From CAZCEC01 sp964497615 (GTDB lineage: Bacteria > Chloroflexota > Anaerolineae > Anaerolineales > UBA6663): a stretch of 7,160 nucleotides of DNA. The translations under genes were made by a program, and so were the position numbers. Location: contig CAZCEC010000130.1 in the NCBI GenBank assembly GCA_964497615.1, forward strand, positions 1-7,160. The letters run 5' to 3'. Shown here one piece after another: positions 5,737 to 7,160 of this stretch (position 1 is the first letter of the stretch; each line of letters starts with the position of its first letter). The notes beneath the pieces were generated by a model that worked only from the letters and a program-made list of their open reading frames with translations, did no database searches and was not told the DNA's origin.

Positions 5737-5803
5737 TGGGTCGGCTCGTCAACTGGGCGATTTGTCAACTGGGCAAGCAGTCAATCGGTCAACTCGGCCA
5801 CGG
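5708..5803 (-). repeat. Degenerate 8-nt tandem array at paaB-paaC junction
   Basis: Twelve consecutive octamers in exact 8-nt phase, plus-strand consensus GTCAACTG (minus CAGTTGAC). Exact copies begin at 5716, 5748 and 5764. Close variants begin at 5708 (GCTAACTG), 5732 (GTCAATGG), 5780 (GTCAATCG) and 5788 (GTCAACTC). The units at 5724, 5740, 5756, 5772 and 5796 are more diverged. The array covers the possible ribosome-binding region, the TTG start and the first codons of paaC. Because each unit carries TGA and 8 is not a multiple of 3, intact units close all three minus-strand frames. Confidence 0.85.
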
Positions 5804-5842
5804 GTGAAGGACCCGCATCAACTCGCCCTGCCTCAGGCTCAT
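5789..5842 (-). CDS. Possible 17-residue ORF overlapping the paaB stop
   Basis: The ATG at 5842 overlaps the TGA of paaB as ATGA (5839-5842), the classic form of a coupled start. The frame then ends at a TGA supplied by the 8-nt array. The peptide, MSLRQGELMRVLHPWPS, matches nothing I know. It may be a remnant of an older coupled start for the downstream gene, cut off when the array grew, or chance. Confidence 0.2.
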   Translation of the reverse strand: MSLRQGELMRVLHPWPS

Positions 5843-6399
5843 GGTGAACGGGGTTCCGGCGGCTTGGCCTCGGCGCGCACGGCACGCATCTGAGTGAGGG
5901 TGTGATAGAAGTTGGGTGACCGGTAGGGCTTGTCCGCGGCAGGCGCGAAGAGGCTCGCAGCATCGCCCGGGTCGCTGCGGAGCAGGGCGAGGTCGGGCAC
6001 GATCCACCAGACAAAGACGGGTTGAGAAGAGAATTGGCCGATCGCCAGGGAGAGGGCCTCGGCCGGGGAGTGGGCTTCGACGGCGCCGACGTGGGTGACG
6101 AAGGTCTCGGCCTGCCGCTGCGTGGGCTTGATAAACACCTGGTAGGTTTGAGCTGGATCGCCCAAGGGGGCAGTCGGGATGACTTTCTCGGACAGCTCTT
6201 CGGCAGTGCGGCTGTAGATGGCGCCGGCGGGCGCGACCCACAGGCTGTGGCAGGCCGGGCGGCGGACGAAGACGTCGCGGGCGTTGAGGAGGGCCATTTC
6301 CAGGTCGGCGGCGTGGAGGGAGCCGGCGCTGCGGTGGGGCTGGCCGGGACGCTCTTGCTCGAAGACTTCGAAGCGGGGAAGCTGAGAGTCAAGTGTCAT
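5839..6399 (-). CDS. paaB: PaaB-like epoxidase subunit, apparently duplicated
   Basis: A 186-residue protein, about twice the length of typical PaaB (about 95). PaaB is a small subunit of the phenylacetyl-CoA epoxidase that organises the PaaA/PaaC subunits. Residues 8-65 match the PaaB core, including FEVFEQE (10-16), GSLHAADLEMALLNARDVF (26-44) and SLWVAPAGAI (52-61). Residues 86-166 look like a second, more diverged copy, starting at YQVFIKP and containing SPAEALSLAI (111-120) and VWWIVP (130-135). This copy ends with the PaaB tail FAPAADKPYRSPNFY (151-165), which the first copy lacks. I chose the ATG at 6399; an upstream TTG at 6420 is possible. Neither has a Shine-Dalgarno, because the region is a 7-nt repeat array that also encodes the first few residues. 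The stop overlaps a small ORF as ATGA. Confidence 0.9.
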   Translation of the reverse strand: MTLDSQLPRFEVFEQERPGQPHRSAGSLHAADLEMALLNARDVFVRRPACHSLWVAPAGAIYSRTAEELSEKVIPTAPLGDPAQTYQVFIKPTQRQAETFVTHVGAVEAHSPAEALSLAIGQFSSQPVFVWWIVPDLALLRSDPGDAASLFAPAADKPYRSPNFYHTLTQMRAVRAEAKPPEPRSP

Positions 6400-6440
6400 G
6401 TGCCAGGTGTTGAGTGTCAAGTGGCGGGTGCTGGGTGTCA
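6385..6440 (-). repeat. Degenerate 7-nt tandem array at paaA-paaB junction
   Basis: Eight heptamers in exact 7-nt phase, minus-strand consensus TGACACY (plus strand RGTGTCA). On the plus strand AGTGTCA occurs at 6392 and 6413, GGTGTCA at 6434 and AGAGTCA at 6385; the units at 6399, 6406, 6420 and 6427 are variants. The array begins on the TGA stop of paaA, fills the 38-nt gap, and continues through the ATG and first codons of paaB. Confidence 0.85.
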
Positions 6441-7160
6441 GGCCATTGGCTGGCGCTGGGCGTAGGCGGCGAGGGCTTCACGGACCCAGCGCCCCTCGTC
6501 GTGGGCAGCGCGGCGGGCGGCGAGGCGTTCAGCGTTGCAGGGGCCGTCGCCCTTGACAACGCGCCAGAACTCATCCCAATCAATCTCGCCGCTGATCCAG
6601 TTGCCTGAGGCTGCGTCGAATTGTAGGTCGGGATCGGGGATGGTCAGGCCCAGCGCCTGCAGATCAGGCACGAGCTCGTTGATAAATTCCTGGCGGAGCT
6701 GATCGTTGGTCTTGGTCTTGATGCCCCAGCGGAGCAAGATGGGGGAGTTGGCGGACTCGGTATCGTGGGGGCCGAACATCATCAGCGCCGGCCACCACCA
6801 CCGGTTGAGGGCGTCCTGCACCATGGCGCGCTGGCGGGGCGTGCCGCGGGCGTAGCGGATGACCATTTCCTGGCCCTGCTTCTTGTGGAAGCCTTCCTCG
6901 GTGCAGATGCGGACCATGGCGCGCGAGTAGGGGCCATAGGAGCAGCGGGCGAGCATGGTCTGGTTGGTGATGGCGGCGCCGTCCACCAGCCAGCCGATGA
7001 TGCCCATATCGGCCCAGGTCAGGGAGGGGTAGTTGAAGACCGAGGCGTACTTGGCCGTGCCGGCCAGGAGCGCGTCGATCATCTCCTCGCGGGTGGCGCC
7101 GAGGGTCTCGGCGGCGTGGTAGAGGTATTGGCCATGACCAGCTTCGTCCTGGACCTTGGC
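6438..7160 (-). CDS. paaA: PaaA, catalytic subunit of phenylacetyl-CoA epoxidase (5' end missing)
   Basis: The C-terminal 240 residues of PaaA, open to the right edge; roughly the first 70 residues of a protein of about 310 lie outside. PaaA is the diiron subunit that epoxidises the ring of phenylacetyl-CoA. The fragment opens AKVQDEAGHGQYLYHAAETL, whose DEAGH gives metal ligands E6 and H9 (fragment numbering). It continues with TWADMGIIGWLVDGAA (D60), CTEEGFHKKQG (E89-x-x-H92), VQDALNRWWWPALMMFGP and DGPCNAERLAARRAAH, all strongly conserved in PaaA. The first Glu ligand would be in the missing part. An internal ATG at 7082 is not the start, because the family sequence continues upstream of it. 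Its TGA is the first unit of the 7-nt array. It is probably the first gene of paaA-B-C-D; the promoter lies outside. Confidence 0.95.
   Translation of the reverse strand, partial: AKVQDEAGHGQYLYHAAETLGATREEMIDALLAGTAKYASVFNYPSLTWADMGIIGWLVDGAAITNQTMLARCSYGPYSRAMVRICTEEGFHKKQGQEMVIRYARGTPRQRAMVQDALNRWWWPALMMFGPHDTESANSPILLRWGIKTKTNDQLRQEFINELVPDLQALGLTIPDPDLQFDAASGNWISGEIDWDEFWRVVKGDGPCNAERLAARRAAHDEGRWVREALAAYAQRQPMA

Noticed and set aside
5708..5803. CRISPR array or mobile-element end repeats
   Set aside because: The units are only 8 nt with no unique spacers, and there are no cas or transposase genes nearby.
5781..6392. Minus-strand frame of 203 codons overlapping paaB in another frame
   Set aside because: It is dominated by Ser/Pro/Arg codons, the mark of a shifted frame of a GC-rich gene. 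The paaB frame carries the family motifs.

Overview
This is a GC-rich bacterial window with nine protein genes. Eight are complete and one runs off the right edge. I see no RNA genes, insertion sequences or CRISPR arrays. The gene content fits an aerobic or facultative bacterium that degrades aromatics. The mix of a PGM1-like ATP-grasp ligase, RsbW/STAS-type regulators and a non-proteobacterial-looking paa cluster suggests Chloroflexota (Anaerolineae-like), but this is inference from family distribution only.

Left part, 1-3014: two short operons diverge from a compact shared promoter region (2001-2133). The minus-strand arm encodes a PGM1-type ATP-grasp ligase followed by a STAS (anti-anti-sigma-like) protein. 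The plus-strand arm encodes an RsbW/SpoIIAB-like GHKL kinase, overlapping by 4 nt with a second STAS protein. The two STAS proteins are clear paralogues and share an unusual insertion. Together they look like a small partner-switching module with an ATP-grasp enzyme attached. No sigma factor or PP2C phosphatase lies in the window.

Right part, 3022-7160: a minus-strand cluster for the phenylacetyl-CoA epoxidase (ring-1,2-epoxidase) runs paaA (partial), paaB, paaC, paaD, then an SDR oxidoreductase with an unrecognised helical C-terminal domain. PaaA and PaaC are ferritin-like subunits, PaaB is a small bridging subunit and PaaD is an Fe-S maturation factor. The reductase paaE, which normally follows paaD, is absent here and the SDR occupies its position. 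The SDR contains a 35-base run of N.

The most unusual signals are in the paa part. Two different degenerate tandem arrays fill consecutive junctions: a 7-nt array between paaA and paaB and an 8-nt array between paaB and paaC. Both keep exact phase and both carry a TTGAC/TGACA-type core on the coding strand. They run into the start regions of paaB and paaC, which lack Shine-Dalgarno sites, and paaC is left with a TTG start. PaaC also appears to keep a full set of diiron ligands, spaced as in PaaA, and PaaB looks like a tandem duplication of its fold. A 35-codon ORF overlaps both ends of the paaC-paaD junction.
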